NCBI GenBank assembly: GCA_944323445.1
Contig: CALUSM010000001.1
Span: forward strand, 1 to 64,000
DNA from: an uncultured Bacteroidales bacterium
GTDB lineage: Bacteria; Bacteroidota; Bacteroidia; Bacteroidales; UBA932
Direction of reading: 5' to 3'
Length of the DNA: 64,000 nt
A model generated the notes under the pieces. It was given only the letters and a program-made list of their open reading frames with translations, searched no databases and had not been told where the DNA came from. Positions 27,261 through 36,261 of the stretch are shown in pieces. The translations under genes were made by a program, and so were the position numbers. Numbering within the stretch: position 1 is the stretch's first letter; every line of letters begins with the position of its first letter.

Positions 27261-28229
27261 TTACTGGTAGAGCGAACCGGTGTTGAGTACTGGCTGGGCG
27301 GACTCGTCGGCGCAGAGGACCACGAGCAGGTTGCTGACCATGGCGGCCTTTTTGGCCTCGTCCAGCTCTACGATATCCTTGTCGTTTATCTCCTTGAGGG
27401 CCATCTGCACCATGGATACGGCGCCCTCGACTATCTTCTCGCGGGCGGAGATGATGGCCTCTGCCTGCTGGCGGCGCAGCATGACCGCCGCGATCTCGGG
27501 TGCGTAGGCGAGGTAGTTGATGCGGGCCTCGAGCACCGATATGCCGGCCATCTCCAGGCGCTCGTTGAGTTTCTCGACCAGCTCGCTGTTGATGACGTCG
27601 CCTCCGCTGCGCAGAGTAATGGTGTCGGCCTCTTCCATGCCGAGGTTGTCGTAGGCGTAGTTGCCGGCCACCTGGCGCAGGGCCGCGTCGCTCTGTACGC
27701 GGACGAAGGACTCGAGGGCTGTCATTATGCCGGTATTGCCGGCGGCGATGTTCTGGGTGTCTATCTCGAAGATGGCCTTGTAGACGTCCTCGACCTTCCA
27801 GACGAGGATGAGACCGACAAGGATGGGGTTGCCGTTGCGGTCATTGACCTTGATGGGGTCTACGTTGATGTTGCGGGCGCGGAGCGAGACTTTCTTCTTG
27901 GAGTAGAAAGGATTGACCCAGAAGAAGCCGGTGCGGGTGAAGGTGCCGCGGTATTTGCCGAAGAATACCATGGCCCTGGCCTGGTTCGGCTCGAGGATCA
28001 TGAGGCCGATGAGCAGTACGGGTGCGATGATAAGCAACAGGACTGCGAAGATGCATAGAGTGTTGTAGGTGGAGTTCCCGAGTTCAGCTTTGTTTACCTC
28101 GGAGAGAATGATCAGTGCGATACCGGCGGCGAAAAGGAGGATGCTGATGAATATCATCAGAAATCCGTTGGAAGCACGTCCCTGGAAGACGGTGTCTTTT
28201 GAAATCTGGTTGGCTGGGTTGTTCTTCAT
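27261..28229 (-). CDS. SPFH/Band 7 membrane protein
   Basis: 322 aa. Two N-terminal hydrophobic helices (about 23-42 and 57-79), then an SPFH domain (NQARAMVFFGKYRGTFTRTGFFWVNPF; GLILVWKVEDVYKAIFE) and a C-terminal helical part with EARINYLAYAPEIAAVMLRRQQAEAI. Scaffolds membrane microdomains. Immediately followed by the RHH gene. Confidence 0.92.
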   Translation of the reverse strand: MKNNPANQISKDTVFQGRASNGFLMIFISILLFAAGIALIILSEVNKAELGNSTYNTLCIFAVLLLIIAPVLLIGLMILEPNQARAMVFFGKYRGTFTRTGFFWVNPFYSKKKVSLRARNINVDPIKVNDRNGNPILVGLILVWKVEDVYKAIFEIDTQNIAAGNTGIMTALESFVRVQSDAALRQVAGNYAYDNLGMEEADTITLRSGGDVINSELVEKLNERLEMAGISVLEARINYLAYAPEIAAVMLRRQQAEAIISAREKIVEGAVSMVQMALKEINDKDIVELDEAKKAAMVSNLLVVLCADESAQPVLNTGSLYQ

Positions 28230-28390
28230 CGTGATATGATATTAAAATGATATCACAAAAGTATCGTATTTTTTTGTAAAAACAAATAAATTTTGAAAAT
28301 ATCTTAAATTGTAATAAAAATTTAAAATGCTGTATTTGTAAAATATGATATATTTGCGCTTTGAAAAGTTACAGTTTAATCTCAAACAAA

Positions 28391-30367
28391 ATGAATTTCA
28401 AAAAAGTACTTTTAGCGTTAGCCGCTTTCGGAGCGCTGTTCGTGACTTCTTGTAAGGAAGTTCAGGACAAACCGATTACCCCTGTGGATATCAGAGTTTC
28501 GTCTGACTATCTAGAAGTGGACTCAGTCGCCGGAACTTACACTGTCGAACTGTACAGCAGTACAGCATGGACTGCTGAAATCGTGGTAAGCAATCCTTGG
28601 GGAGACGAGGAAAAGAATTTCGAGGCAGATCCCTGGATAAGCGTTGATCCTGTAGAGGGTGCTGCCTGCGCAAGCACTTCGGACTTTAAGGAAATAACCA
28701 TAAATGTGAAGGAAAACGTTTCTGATTCGGTTAAATATCAGAGGGAAGTGATTATCTATTTCCGTTCGGACAACATGATATACGCCACTACGACAGTACA
28801 CCAGATGGGCGGAGTGATCAAGCCCAACGGAGATACCGGCCCTAAACCCGTATCCGTGGCCGAATTCCTTGCAGCCGAGGAGTCCAACCAGTGGTACCGT
28901 CTGAGCGGCAAGGTTGTAGGACTCTACAATACCGAATACGGCAACTTCAACATAGAGGATGAGACAGGCTCTGTCCTGGTATACGGTCTCAATCTCAACG
29001 CGACAGCCGGGGACAAGACATTCTCCCAGATAGGTATCGGAGAAGGCGACAATGTGACTCTCGTCGGCCGCAGGTCATCCTACAACGGAACCCCTCAGGT
29101 AGGTGATGCCTACTATGCTCCTGTGAAAGTGACGGTAGCCGAGTTCCTCGCCGCTGAGATTTCCGATGACCAGCTCTATGAACTTACAGGTATCATGGAA
29201 GGTCCTGTCAATACTGAGTACGGTAATTTCGATATAACGGACGAGTCCGGTTCAGTGTACGTCTACGGTCTGACATCCAGCATCATCCTCGGTGAGAGCA
29301 ACGACAAGTCGTTCTCTTCTCTCGGATATGCGGAGGGTGACTCCCTCACAATCGTCGGCACCAGAGGCGACTACAACGGCAAGCCTGAGGTTATGGGCCC
29401 GGCATACGCCATCAGGGCCAAGGGCGGAGCTCCTTCTCCCGAACCCGATCCTCAGCCCGAGCTTACCAAGGCGACAATTGCTGATGTGATAGCGGCAGAG
29501 GTCAGTGATGATGTATGGTATGAGCTGACCGGAACTATCACTGACGTGCAGAACACCGATTACGGTAACATCGTTATCGAGGATGAGACAGGCTCGATTC
29601 TGGTATATGGTCTTACAAAGGAATGGAACGGAGGCAGCAACGACAAGTCTTACTCCGAGATAGGTCTGCGCGAAGGTGATATCGTCACCCTCGGCGGCAC
29701 CAGGGATGAATACAACGGTGAGCCCCAGATCGGCGGTACCGCCTTCTATATCTCGCACGTTCAGGGAGAGGCTCCCGAAATTCTGGTATCCACGATTGAG
29801 GATTTCCTCGCTGCAGAGGAGTCTGACCAGTGGTATCGGCTCTCCGGCAAGATATCAAACCTCGTGAACACTGATTACGGCAACTTCGACATTGTGGATG
29901 AGGAAGGCAACAGTGTCTATGTATACGGTCTGAAGGTTACTTCCGATGCCGGCGGCCAGACATTCGGCGAGACCGGACTGCAGGAAGGCGACTATGTGAC
30001 CCTTGTCGGCAAGAGAAGTTCCTTCAACGGCGAGCCTCAGGTGGGCAGTGCCTACTATGCCGCCCTTATCGTGACCGTGGACCAGTTCCTCGGAGCTGAG
30101 GTCAATGATGACCAGCTCTACCACATCGAGGGCACGATACAGGATCTCGAACCCGGCAACTACGGCAACTTCAACATCGTGGATGACTCCGGATCGGTCT
30201 ATGTCTACGGTCTGACATCCACGCCCAGGCTGGGACAGAGTAACAATCAGTCTTTCCCCGAGCTCGGACTTCAGGATGGAGACAGAATCATTCTGGTAGG
30301 TGTGAGGGACGAGTATAGCGGTGAGGCTCAGGTGGGCGGTCCTGCCTATCTGGTAAGAGCTGAATAA
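28391..30367 (+). CDS. BACON-like lipoprotein with five OB-like repeats
   Basis: 658 aa from ATG 28391; a TATATTTG box lies at about 28347. Lipobox LFVTSC. Residues about 30-150 resemble a BACON/Ig module. Then five units of about 95 residues, each beginning (V/I)xxFLAAE...W/LYxLxG, passing YGNFxI.DE.GSVYVYGL and ending in EGD.VTLVG.R..YNGxPQVG. Units 1 and 4 and units 2 and 5 are most alike, so a two-unit block seems duplicated. The units look like OB-fold nucleic-acid-binding domains. The next gene carries one unit fused to a nuclease. Confidence 0.8.
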   Translation: MNFKKVLLALAAFGALFVTSCKEVQDKPITPVDIRVSSDYLEVDSVAGTYTVELYSSTAWTAEIVVSNPWGDEEKNFEADPWISVDPVEGAACASTSDFKEITINVKENVSDSVKYQREVIIYFRSDNMIYATTTVHQMGGVIKPNGDTGPKPVSVAEFLAAEESNQWYRLSGKVVGLYNTEYGNFNIEDETGSVLVYGLNLNATAGDKTFSQIGIGEGDNVTLVGRRSSYNGTPQVGDAYYAPVKVTVAEFLAAEISDDQLYELTGIMEGPVNTEYGNFDITDESGSVYVYGLTSSIILGESNDKSFSSLGYAEGDSLTIVGTRGDYNGKPEVMGPAYAIRAKGGAPSPEPDPQPELTKATIADVIAAEVSDDVWYELTGTITDVQNTDYGNIVIEDETGSILVYGLTKEWNGGSNDKSYSEIGLREGDIVTLGGTRDEYNGEPQIGGTAFYISHVQGEAPEILVSTIEDFLAAEESDQWYRLSGKISNLVNTDYGNFDIVDEEGNSVYVYGLKVTSDAGGQTFGETGLQEGDYVTLVGKRSSFNGEPQVGSAYYAALIVTVDQFLGAEVNDDQLYHIEGTIQDLEPGNYGNFNIVDDSGSVYVYGLTSTPRLGQSNNQSFPELGLQDGDRIILVGVRDEYSGEAQVGGPAYLVRAE

Positions 30368-30398
30368 GAGGACGCTGAACGTCCCGTACGGAATAAGC

Positions 30399-30435
30399 GG
30401 GCTGCATGGAATGCGTGCAGCCCCTTTGTTGTTTT
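30399..30435 (+). terminator. Terminator after the repeat lipoprotein
   Basis: GGGCTGCA / TGCAGCCC with a 9-nt loop followed by a T-rich tail. Confidence 0.75.
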
Positions 30436-30457
30436 AATCAGTAAAACCGAAATAAGC

Positions 30458-31939
30458 ATGAAGAAACGGAACCATTTTATACTCACATTGTCGATTCTTT
30501 CATTTGTACTAGCCCTGGCATCATGCCGGATAGACCCGATGTCGCTTCCTGCGGAGATATCTTCCGGGACAGACAGCCTGGAATTTACCAGTGCGGGAGG
30601 AGAGGCCCTTGTCACTCTGGATGCTACCAGGGACTGGGATACAGAGATAAGGTATATCTCCGGAGATTCACAGGACTGGCTGACAGTCACACCTTCGTAC
30701 GGGACCGCGTCTGCGGACCCCGTTGCGGTTACAGTGAGGGCAGAAGCCAATGACGCATCGGACCGGGAGGCCGTTGTCGTCTTCCGTGCCGATGTGATAG
30801 AGGCGGAGGTCAGGGTGGTCCAGGCAGGGGCCTATCCCGATTACACTACCATAGAGGAGTTCCTTGCTGCTCCGGTCGATGATGCAACATGGTATGAGCT
30901 GCGCGGAACTGTCTTTGTCATCAAGAACTCCACCTACGGCAACATCTGGATTAAGGACGATACCGGTATCCTCTACATCTATGGTCTTACCGCCACGCAG
31001 GTTGAGCGTAATGACCAGTCTTTCTCTTCGATAGGTCTGGAAGTCGGAGATGTTGTGGTGCTCCGTACTCTCAGAGGGGAGTACAACGGCGAGCCTCAGG
31101 GGGGAGGTGATGTCCCTGCGTACTGCATCAGTCACGGCCCTGCCGAGAATAATCCGGAGGACGATATCCTGGTGTCGGACGATCCTGCCCAGAGCTGGCT
31201 TGAGCTTCCCGTGGTGGAGATCGGTGATGACGAGGTGTTTGTATTCCACCATACCCAGGCCGGGGGAGCTCAGGTGCGCAACTATTCGATGCTTTACAAT
31301 ACTTCTGAGCGCCTGGCTCTTTGGGTGGCTTATCCGCTGTGCCCGGATTATCTGTCCACAGGCAACCGTACCGATGCCTGGGGATTCGATCCCAAGATTC
31401 CTGACAAGTGGGAACCGATAATCCCTGACAGTTGGGGAGTGGACGGTTATGCCCGTGGCCATCAGATACCTTCAGCGGCCCGCAACGCCAACAAGGAGAT
31501 GAACCGTCAGACCTTCTTTTTCACCAACATGACAGTGCAGGACTACGATTTCAACAGCGGTCTGTGGGCGGAGGTCGAGCAGCTGGAGCGGGAGGTAGCG
31601 TCCGATTACGATACTCTGTATGTCATCACCGGTCCTGTCCTTGATGCCGACGGTGACGGTGAGTGGATGCATGTCTATGACAATGCAGGCAACAGCGTCG
31701 CTGTTCCAGAGGGCTATTTCCGTGTCTTTCTGGGAGTGAAGCCCGATGTCTGGGAGTACAGAGCGGTAGGATTCTTCTATCCCAACGAGGATGACGGCCG
31801 CACCCGTCCTGAAGCATCCGATCTCCGGACTGTGGCTCAGATTGAGGAGCTGACGGGCTTAACATTTTTCAAGAATCTTTCTCCAGAGCAGGCTGCCGAG
31901 GTGAAGTCCCAGCTTGACCCGGGCCGCTGGGGACTATAA
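30458..31939 (+). CDS. Secreted DNA/RNA non-specific endonuclease with OB-like unit
   Basis: 493 aa. Lipobox LALASC. BACON-like module (SLEFTSAGGEALVTLDATRDW), then one OB-like unit of the type repeated in the gene before (EEFLAAPVDDATWYELRG ... YNGEPQGGG), then a beta-beta-alpha-Me nuclease domain. Active-site segment YARGHQIPSAARN keeps the general-base His (RGH) and the following Asn-rich metal site; canonical DRGH has Asp where Ala is here. Probably degrades extracellular nucleic acid at the cell surface. Confidence 0.85.
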   Translation: MKKRNHFILTLSILSFVLALASCRIDPMSLPAEISSGTDSLEFTSAGGEALVTLDATRDWDTEIRYISGDSQDWLTVTPSYGTASADPVAVTVRAEANDASDREAVVVFRADVIEAEVRVVQAGAYPDYTTIEEFLAAPVDDATWYELRGTVFVIKNSTYGNIWIKDDTGILYIYGLTATQVERNDQSFSSIGLEVGDVVVLRTLRGEYNGEPQGGGDVPAYCISHGPAENNPEDDILVSDDPAQSWLELPVVEIGDDEVFVFHHTQAGGAQVRNYSMLYNTSERLALWVAYPLCPDYLSTGNRTDAWGFDPKIPDKWEPIIPDSWGVDGYARGHQIPSAARNANKEMNRQTFFFTNMTVQDYDFNSGLWAEVEQLEREVASDYDTLYVITGPVLDADGDGEWMHVYDNAGNSVAVPEGYFRVFLGVKPDVWEYRAVGFFYPNEDDGRTRPEASDLRTVAQIEELTGLTFFKNLSPEQAAEVKSQLDPGRWGL

Positions 31940-32379
31940 TGACAGCTGCAGGTATGGACAGAACAGTACGGTTTTTGACGGTCGCCGCGTTTGTTTTCGC
32001 GGTGACCGTTATTCCCGGATGCTCAGGCGGAAGGGCGCAGGAGGCCCGGGAGGTGGCGGAAAGTTTCGCCGATGCCTTTTATTCGGCCGACTATGAGACA
32101 GCGGCAGGTCTCTGCTCTCCGGAGCTTGTGCAGATGATAGAGGAGTCGGGTGCCGTTGTGGATTCCCTTCCGGGAGATGTCAGGGAAGAGTTTATGGAGC
32201 TTTCACGTGGGGTGCAGACCTACACGGGAGACGTGCATGTGTGGTCGAAGGATTCCGTGACAGTGGATTTCGACATCATCTACCCCGGTGAGATAGAGCC
32301 GATGAAGACCTCTCTCACGGTGGTCCTGAGGCCTGACACCGGTCTTTGGAAAGTAGTTTACGCACAGGAGAGGCAGTGA
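31939..32379 (+). CDS. Lipoprotein, DUF4878-like
   Basis: 146 aa. Lipobox TVIPGC. NTF2-like pattern: ESFADAFYSADYETAAGLCSPEL, then VDFDIIYPG and GLWKVVYAQE. ATG overlaps the stop of the nuclease gene by one base, and its own stop overlaps the next ATG, so the three genes form one operon. Function unknown. Confidence 0.75.
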   Translation: MTAAGMDRTVRFLTVAAFVFAVTVIPGCSGGRAQEAREVAESFADAFYSADYETAAGLCSPELVQMIEESGAVVDSLPGDVREEFMELSRGVQTYTGDVHVWSKDSVTVDFDIIYPGEIEPMKTSLTVVLRPDTGLWKVVYAQERQ

Positions 32380-33215
32380 TGGAACGAAGATATTTCGACA
32401 ATCATACCCATTCGTATTTCTCCGAGGATTCCCGGATGAATATCGATGATGCTGTTAAAGTGGCCTTTCAGAGAGGACTGAGGGGAATATGCCTGACGGA
32501 CCATCTGGATTTCGACGCACCGGTCGGTGTTACTGAGTTTACATTCGAGGTGCCGGCACAGCAGGAGGCCATAGACGCGGAGGTGGAGTATCTGGGACTC
32601 AACGGCAGAGGCGGCAGGTACGGAGACTTCCAGCTGCTGAAGGGGGTGGAGATCGGTCTTCAGGACAAGAGCATGCCCAAGATAAGGAAGGTATTGCAGG
32701 ACAATAGGTTTGACTGTGTTATCGCATCCCTGCACCTGATAGACGGTCATGACCCGTATTTCGGGGACTATTACAGGCCCTATACCTACCGCTATGCCTA
32801 CGGGCACTATCTCGAGGAGTTCGCAAGGCTGATAAGGGTGATGCCGGATTTCGACATTCTGGGACATTACGACTATATCACCAGATATCCTGATTACAAG
32901 GAGACGACCATCTTCTATTCGGAGTTCGGGGAGGCGCTGGACTCAATACTGACATTCATCGCTGGCAGCGGAAAGACCATGGAGATAAATACCAAGACCT
33001 ATCAGCTTTACCGCGGGCGGCGTCCTGAACTGGACATAGCTGTGCTCAAGCGTTTCCGTGAGTTGGGCGGCGAAGCTCTGTCGTTCGGATCAGATGCCCA
33101 TGACATCACGCGTCTGGGAGACCGTTTCGACTGGTGCAGGGAGGCAGCGCTGGCGGCCGGTTTCCGGTATGAGGTGTACTACAGGGACAGGAAACCGGTA
33201 TTCATAGAACTTTAG
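32379..33215 (+). CDS. PHP-family phosphatase, histidinol-phosphatase-like
   Basis: 278 aa from ATG 32379, which overlaps the preceding stop (TGATG). Metal-binding motifs: NHTHSYFSED at the N terminus, LTDHLDF, ASLHLIDGHD, DILGHYDYI and SFGSDAHD. These fit the HisK branch of PHP phosphatases, but no other his genes are near, so the substrate is uncertain. Confidence 0.85.
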   Translation: MERRYFDNHTHSYFSEDSRMNIDDAVKVAFQRGLRGICLTDHLDFDAPVGVTEFTFEVPAQQEAIDAEVEYLGLNGRGGRYGDFQLLKGVEIGLQDKSMPKIRKVLQDNRFDCVIASLHLIDGHDPYFGDYYRPYTYRYAYGHYLEEFARLIRVMPDFDILGHYDYITRYPDYKETTIFYSEFGEALDSILTFIAGSGKTMEINTKTYQLYRGRRPELDIAVLKRFRELGGEALSFGSDAHDITRLGDRFDWCREAALAAGFRYEVYYRDRKPVFIEL

Positions 33216-33667
33216 TCTTTCCCCTTCCTGGCTTTCTCTGCCTCCTTGGCAGCTTTCTTGTTGGCTTTTTCCTTGGCTTTCAGGGCTTTAAGCTCTTCCT
33301 TGCTGAGTTTTCCGGTGGAGCGGCAGTACTGCATCCACTGTTCCTCGGTGAGGACTTTTTTGTATGCGCTGTCTATCCGGGCGATCCATTTGTCCCGTAC
33401 CTGCTTGAATGCCACGTATTCCCTGGTGCCTGACATCTGCAGCTGCTGCAGTTCATCGTGCAGGGCCCGCATGTCGTGCTGCAGGATGGAGTCTATGTAG
33501 AATGTCTGATGGGGCTGCAGCACCAGCATCTCCTCCAGGCGGTCGGCTTCTTCGAGAGCCATCTCCTCAGGACTTTTCTGCTCTTCTTGTTCCTGTGCTT
33601 TAAGTGCTGTCGCCGAGAGTGTTATGGCGAGCATAAGAGTAATGATGCGGATAATGTTGCGGTGCAT
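33212..33667 (-). CDS. Small exported helical protein, unknown
   Basis: 151 aa from ATG 33667 (a longer frame starts at 33718 but lacks a signal peptide at its start). Signal peptide with ALKAQ cleavage site, then helices and a strongly basic Lys/Ala C-terminal coiled coil (LKALKAKEKANKKAAKEAEK). A helix with EEQWMQYCR resembles Spy/CpxP-like periplasmic proteins. Stop codon overlaps that of the PHP gene. Confidence 0.65.
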   Translation of the reverse strand: MHRNIIRIITLMLAITLSATALKAQEQEEQKSPEEMALEEADRLEEMLVLQPHQTFYIDSILQHDMRALHDELQQLQMSGTREYVAFKQVRDKWIARIDSAYKKVLTEEQWMQYCRSTGKLSKEELKALKAKEKANKKAAKEAEKARKGKD

Positions 33668-33742
33668 GATGTTGGATATAAAATATAAATTCACTATTTT
33701 TGGTCTTATTTTGTGCAAATTTATATAAAATCGGATACTGAC

Positions 33743-35455
33743 ATGAATAATTTTTTTAAATCAGCACTGTGCGCCGTTCTTGGGCTGTCTATCGCGCAGG
33801 TCGGTCTTGCATGCACTAACGTATTGGTAACCAAAGGAGCGTCGAAGGACGGCTCGGTTCTCGTGACCTATTCGGCCGATTCCCATCAACTCTATGGCGA
33901 ACTGTATTTCACCCCTGCCGGCTTCTTCGCTCCCGGTCTGTGGATGAGTATCAATGAGTGGGACAGCGGAAGGTTTCTCGGGCAGATTCCCCAGTTGGCC
34001 GGCAGGACCTATCAGACCGTAGGCAACATGAACGAGCATCAGCTCATCATTACCGAGACGACCTACGGCGGACGTTCCGAGCTGTACGACTCCACCGGCA
34101 TCATGGACTACGGTTCGTTGATCTACATCACCCTTCAGAGGGCCAGGACAGCCCGCGAGGCCATTCAGACCATCGTCAGCCTGGCCAACGAGTACGGCTA
34201 TGCCTCCAGCGGTGAGTCCTTCTCGATAGCCGACAAGGACGAAGTGTGGATCATGGAGCTCATCGGCAAGGGGACGAAGCTCGACAAGAAGGGCCGCAAT
34301 GTGAACAAGGGCATCGTCTGGGTGGCTGCCCGCGTGCCTGACGGATATATCTGTGCCCACGCCAACCAGTCCCGTATCGACCATATCGTGTTCGATGACC
34401 CCGAGAACTGGCTTTATGCCGAGGACGTGGTTGACTTCGCCCGTGAGATGGGGTATTTCGAGGGCACAGACGAGGAGTTCAGTTTCTGTGATGCCTACAA
34501 TCCACTGGAGTTCGGCGGCATGAGAGGCTGCGAGGCCCGCGTGTGGTCTGCTTTCAACATCCTCGGAGGAGGAATGATAGGTGACAGGAAGGCCGAGGAG
34601 TACCTCGACTTCGCCATGGGCTACAACGCCGATAACAAGATGCCCCTCTTCATCAAGCCCGCCGGGAAAATCGGTGTGAAGGAAGTGGCAGACGTGATGC
34701 GCGACCACTACGAGGGTACTCCCATGGACATGACGGTGGATGCCGGAGCCGGCGGACACCACACCCCTTACAGATGGAGGCCCATGTATTTCGAGTATGA
34801 CGGCAAGGAATATCTCAACGAGAGGGCTATCGCCACCCAGCAGACCGGATTCTGGATTGTCTGCCAGAGCCGCAGCTGGCTGCCCGATGAGATCGGCGGA
34901 GTCCTTTGGTTCGGAGTGGATGACGCGTCCACTTCCTGCCTGACTCCCGTCTACACATCCGTGTACGATGTTCCCAACTGCGTGGAGGTCGGCAACGGAA
35001 GTCTCGTGGAGTATTCTCCCACATCCTTGTTCTGGGTAACCAACCGCATAGCCAATTTTGCATACATGCTCTACGACCGTATCGAGCCGGAGGTGCGTGC
35101 TGTCATTGACGAGAGGGAGAACGCCGCCTTAGAGATGCAGCCCGTCATCGACGCTGCTGCCATGGACCTGCTCGGAGAGAATCCTACTCCCGAGAGTACC
35201 GCTGCTGCCCGCAGTTTCCTGACCGAGTACAGTATCTCCGCGGCCCAGGACCTCTTCGACACATGGTCCAAGCTGGACATCTATCTGCTGGTAAAATATA
35301 TGGACGGTAACGTAAAGAAGCAGACAGAGTACGGAACATTCATGGACAACGGTTACTCGCCCCGCATACCCGCATCTCCCGACCAGCCCGGTTACAGCGA
35401 CAAGTGGAAAGAGGCTGTCGCCAAGGACGCCGGAGATGTGCTTGAGGTAAAGTAA
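33743..35455 (+). CDS. Dipeptidase, peptidase family C69
   Basis: 570 aa from ATG 33743. The signal peptide ends at Ala23 so that Cys24 (ACTNVLV) becomes the N-terminal nucleophile, as in PepD-type Ntn hydrolases. NEHQLIITETTYGGR is the family hallmark. Cleaves dipeptides in the periplasm. The next gene cdaA starts 3 bp later. Confidence 0.93.
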   Translation: MNNFFKSALCAVLGLSIAQVGLACTNVLVTKGASKDGSVLVTYSADSHQLYGELYFTPAGFFAPGLWMSINEWDSGRFLGQIPQLAGRTYQTVGNMNEHQLIITETTYGGRSELYDSTGIMDYGSLIYITLQRARTAREAIQTIVSLANEYGYASSGESFSIADKDEVWIMELIGKGTKLDKKGRNVNKGIVWVAARVPDGYICAHANQSRIDHIVFDDPENWLYAEDVVDFAREMGYFEGTDEEFSFCDAYNPLEFGGMRGCEARVWSAFNILGGGMIGDRKAEEYLDFAMGYNADNKMPLFIKPAGKIGVKEVADVMRDHYEGTPMDMTVDAGAGGHHTPYRWRPMYFEYDGKEYLNERAIATQQTGFWIVCQSRSWLPDEIGGVLWFGVDDASTSCLTPVYTSVYDVPNCVEVGNGSLVEYSPTSLFWVTNRIANFAYMLYDRIEPEVRAVIDERENAALEMQPVIDAAAMDLLGENPTPESTAAARSFLTEYSISAAQDLFDTWSKLDIYLLVKYMDGNVKKQTEYGTFMDNGYSPRIPASPDQPGYSDKWKEAVAKDAGDVLEVK

Positions 35456-35458
35456 CAG

Positions 35459-36250
35459 ATGTTTGATTTTATCAACATATCAGTAATCGACATTATCGAC
35501 ATCATTCTGGTAGGTATCCTTATCTACCAGATGGTGCGGATAATGCGCGGTACGTCCGTGTTCAACATCTTCACCGGCATCCTCCTGATGTACCTTGCGT
35601 GGATTGTGGTGAAGGCGTTGAACATGAAGTTGCTTTCGTCCATTCTGGGACAGATTCTGGGAGTGGGTGTCATCGCCCTGATTGTCATTTTCCAGCCGGA
35701 GATCCGCCGCTTTCTGCTGCATATCGGAAGCCGATACCTGTCCTCGTCGCGCAACAACCTCGTCACCCGTATCCTCCTGGGACGCCGCGACAAGGAGATG
35801 CAGGCCACATCCCTGGACGAGATCGCCCAGGCCTGCCGCAGTATGGCAGAGACCCGGACTGGAGCTCTGATTGTCCTGCAGCACAACTCCTCCTTGGAAT
35901 TTGTCACGGAGACAGGAGACAGCATTGATGCAGCTGTCAACAGACGTCTGATAGAGAATATTTTCTTTAAGAACACTCCTCTGCATGACGGGGCCATGGT
36001 CATAGACCTGGACCGTATCGTCGCGGCCCGCTGCACCCTTCCCATCGTGGACAATCCCAATATCCCCCCGCAGTACGGAATGCGTCACCGGGCCGCTGTC
36101 AGCATCACCCAGGATACTGATGCGGATGCCATCGTCGTTTCTGAGGAGACAGGCAACATTTCCTATGTGAGCGGCGGAGAGATGAAGACCATCACCAGTA
36201 TAAGCGAGCTGAAGCTCTCAATAGAGAATTCCTACCGGAAGGATAATTAA
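35459..36250 (+). CDS. cdaA: Diadenylate cyclase CdaA
   Basis: 263 aa. Makes c-di-AMP from two ATP. Three N-terminal membrane helices, then the DAC domain with HDGAMV (about 177-182) and MRHRAA (about 208-213), the catalytic DGA and RHR motifs. It is 3 bp after the dipeptidase and 11 bp before mutS2, so the three are likely cotranscribed. Confidence 0.95.
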   Translation: MFDFINISVIDIIDIILVGILIYQMVRIMRGTSVFNIFTGILLMYLAWIVVKALNMKLLSSILGQILGVGVIALIVIFQPEIRRFLLHIGSRYLSSSRNNLVTRILLGRRDKEMQATSLDEIAQACRSMAETRTGALIVLQHNSSLEFVTETGDSIDAAVNRRLIENIFFKNTPLHDGAMVIDLDRIVAARCTLPIVDNPNIPPQYGMRHRAAVSITQDTDADAIVVSEETGNISYVSGGEMKTITSISELKLSIENSYRKDN

Positions 36251-36261
36251 CAGTTGTGTCC

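Noticed and set aside
28523-30124. Regular repeats in the plus strand as a CRISPR array
   Set aside because: The repeats are long, diverged and in frame; they encode protein units with no spacers. No CRISPR array or cas gene was seen in the window.
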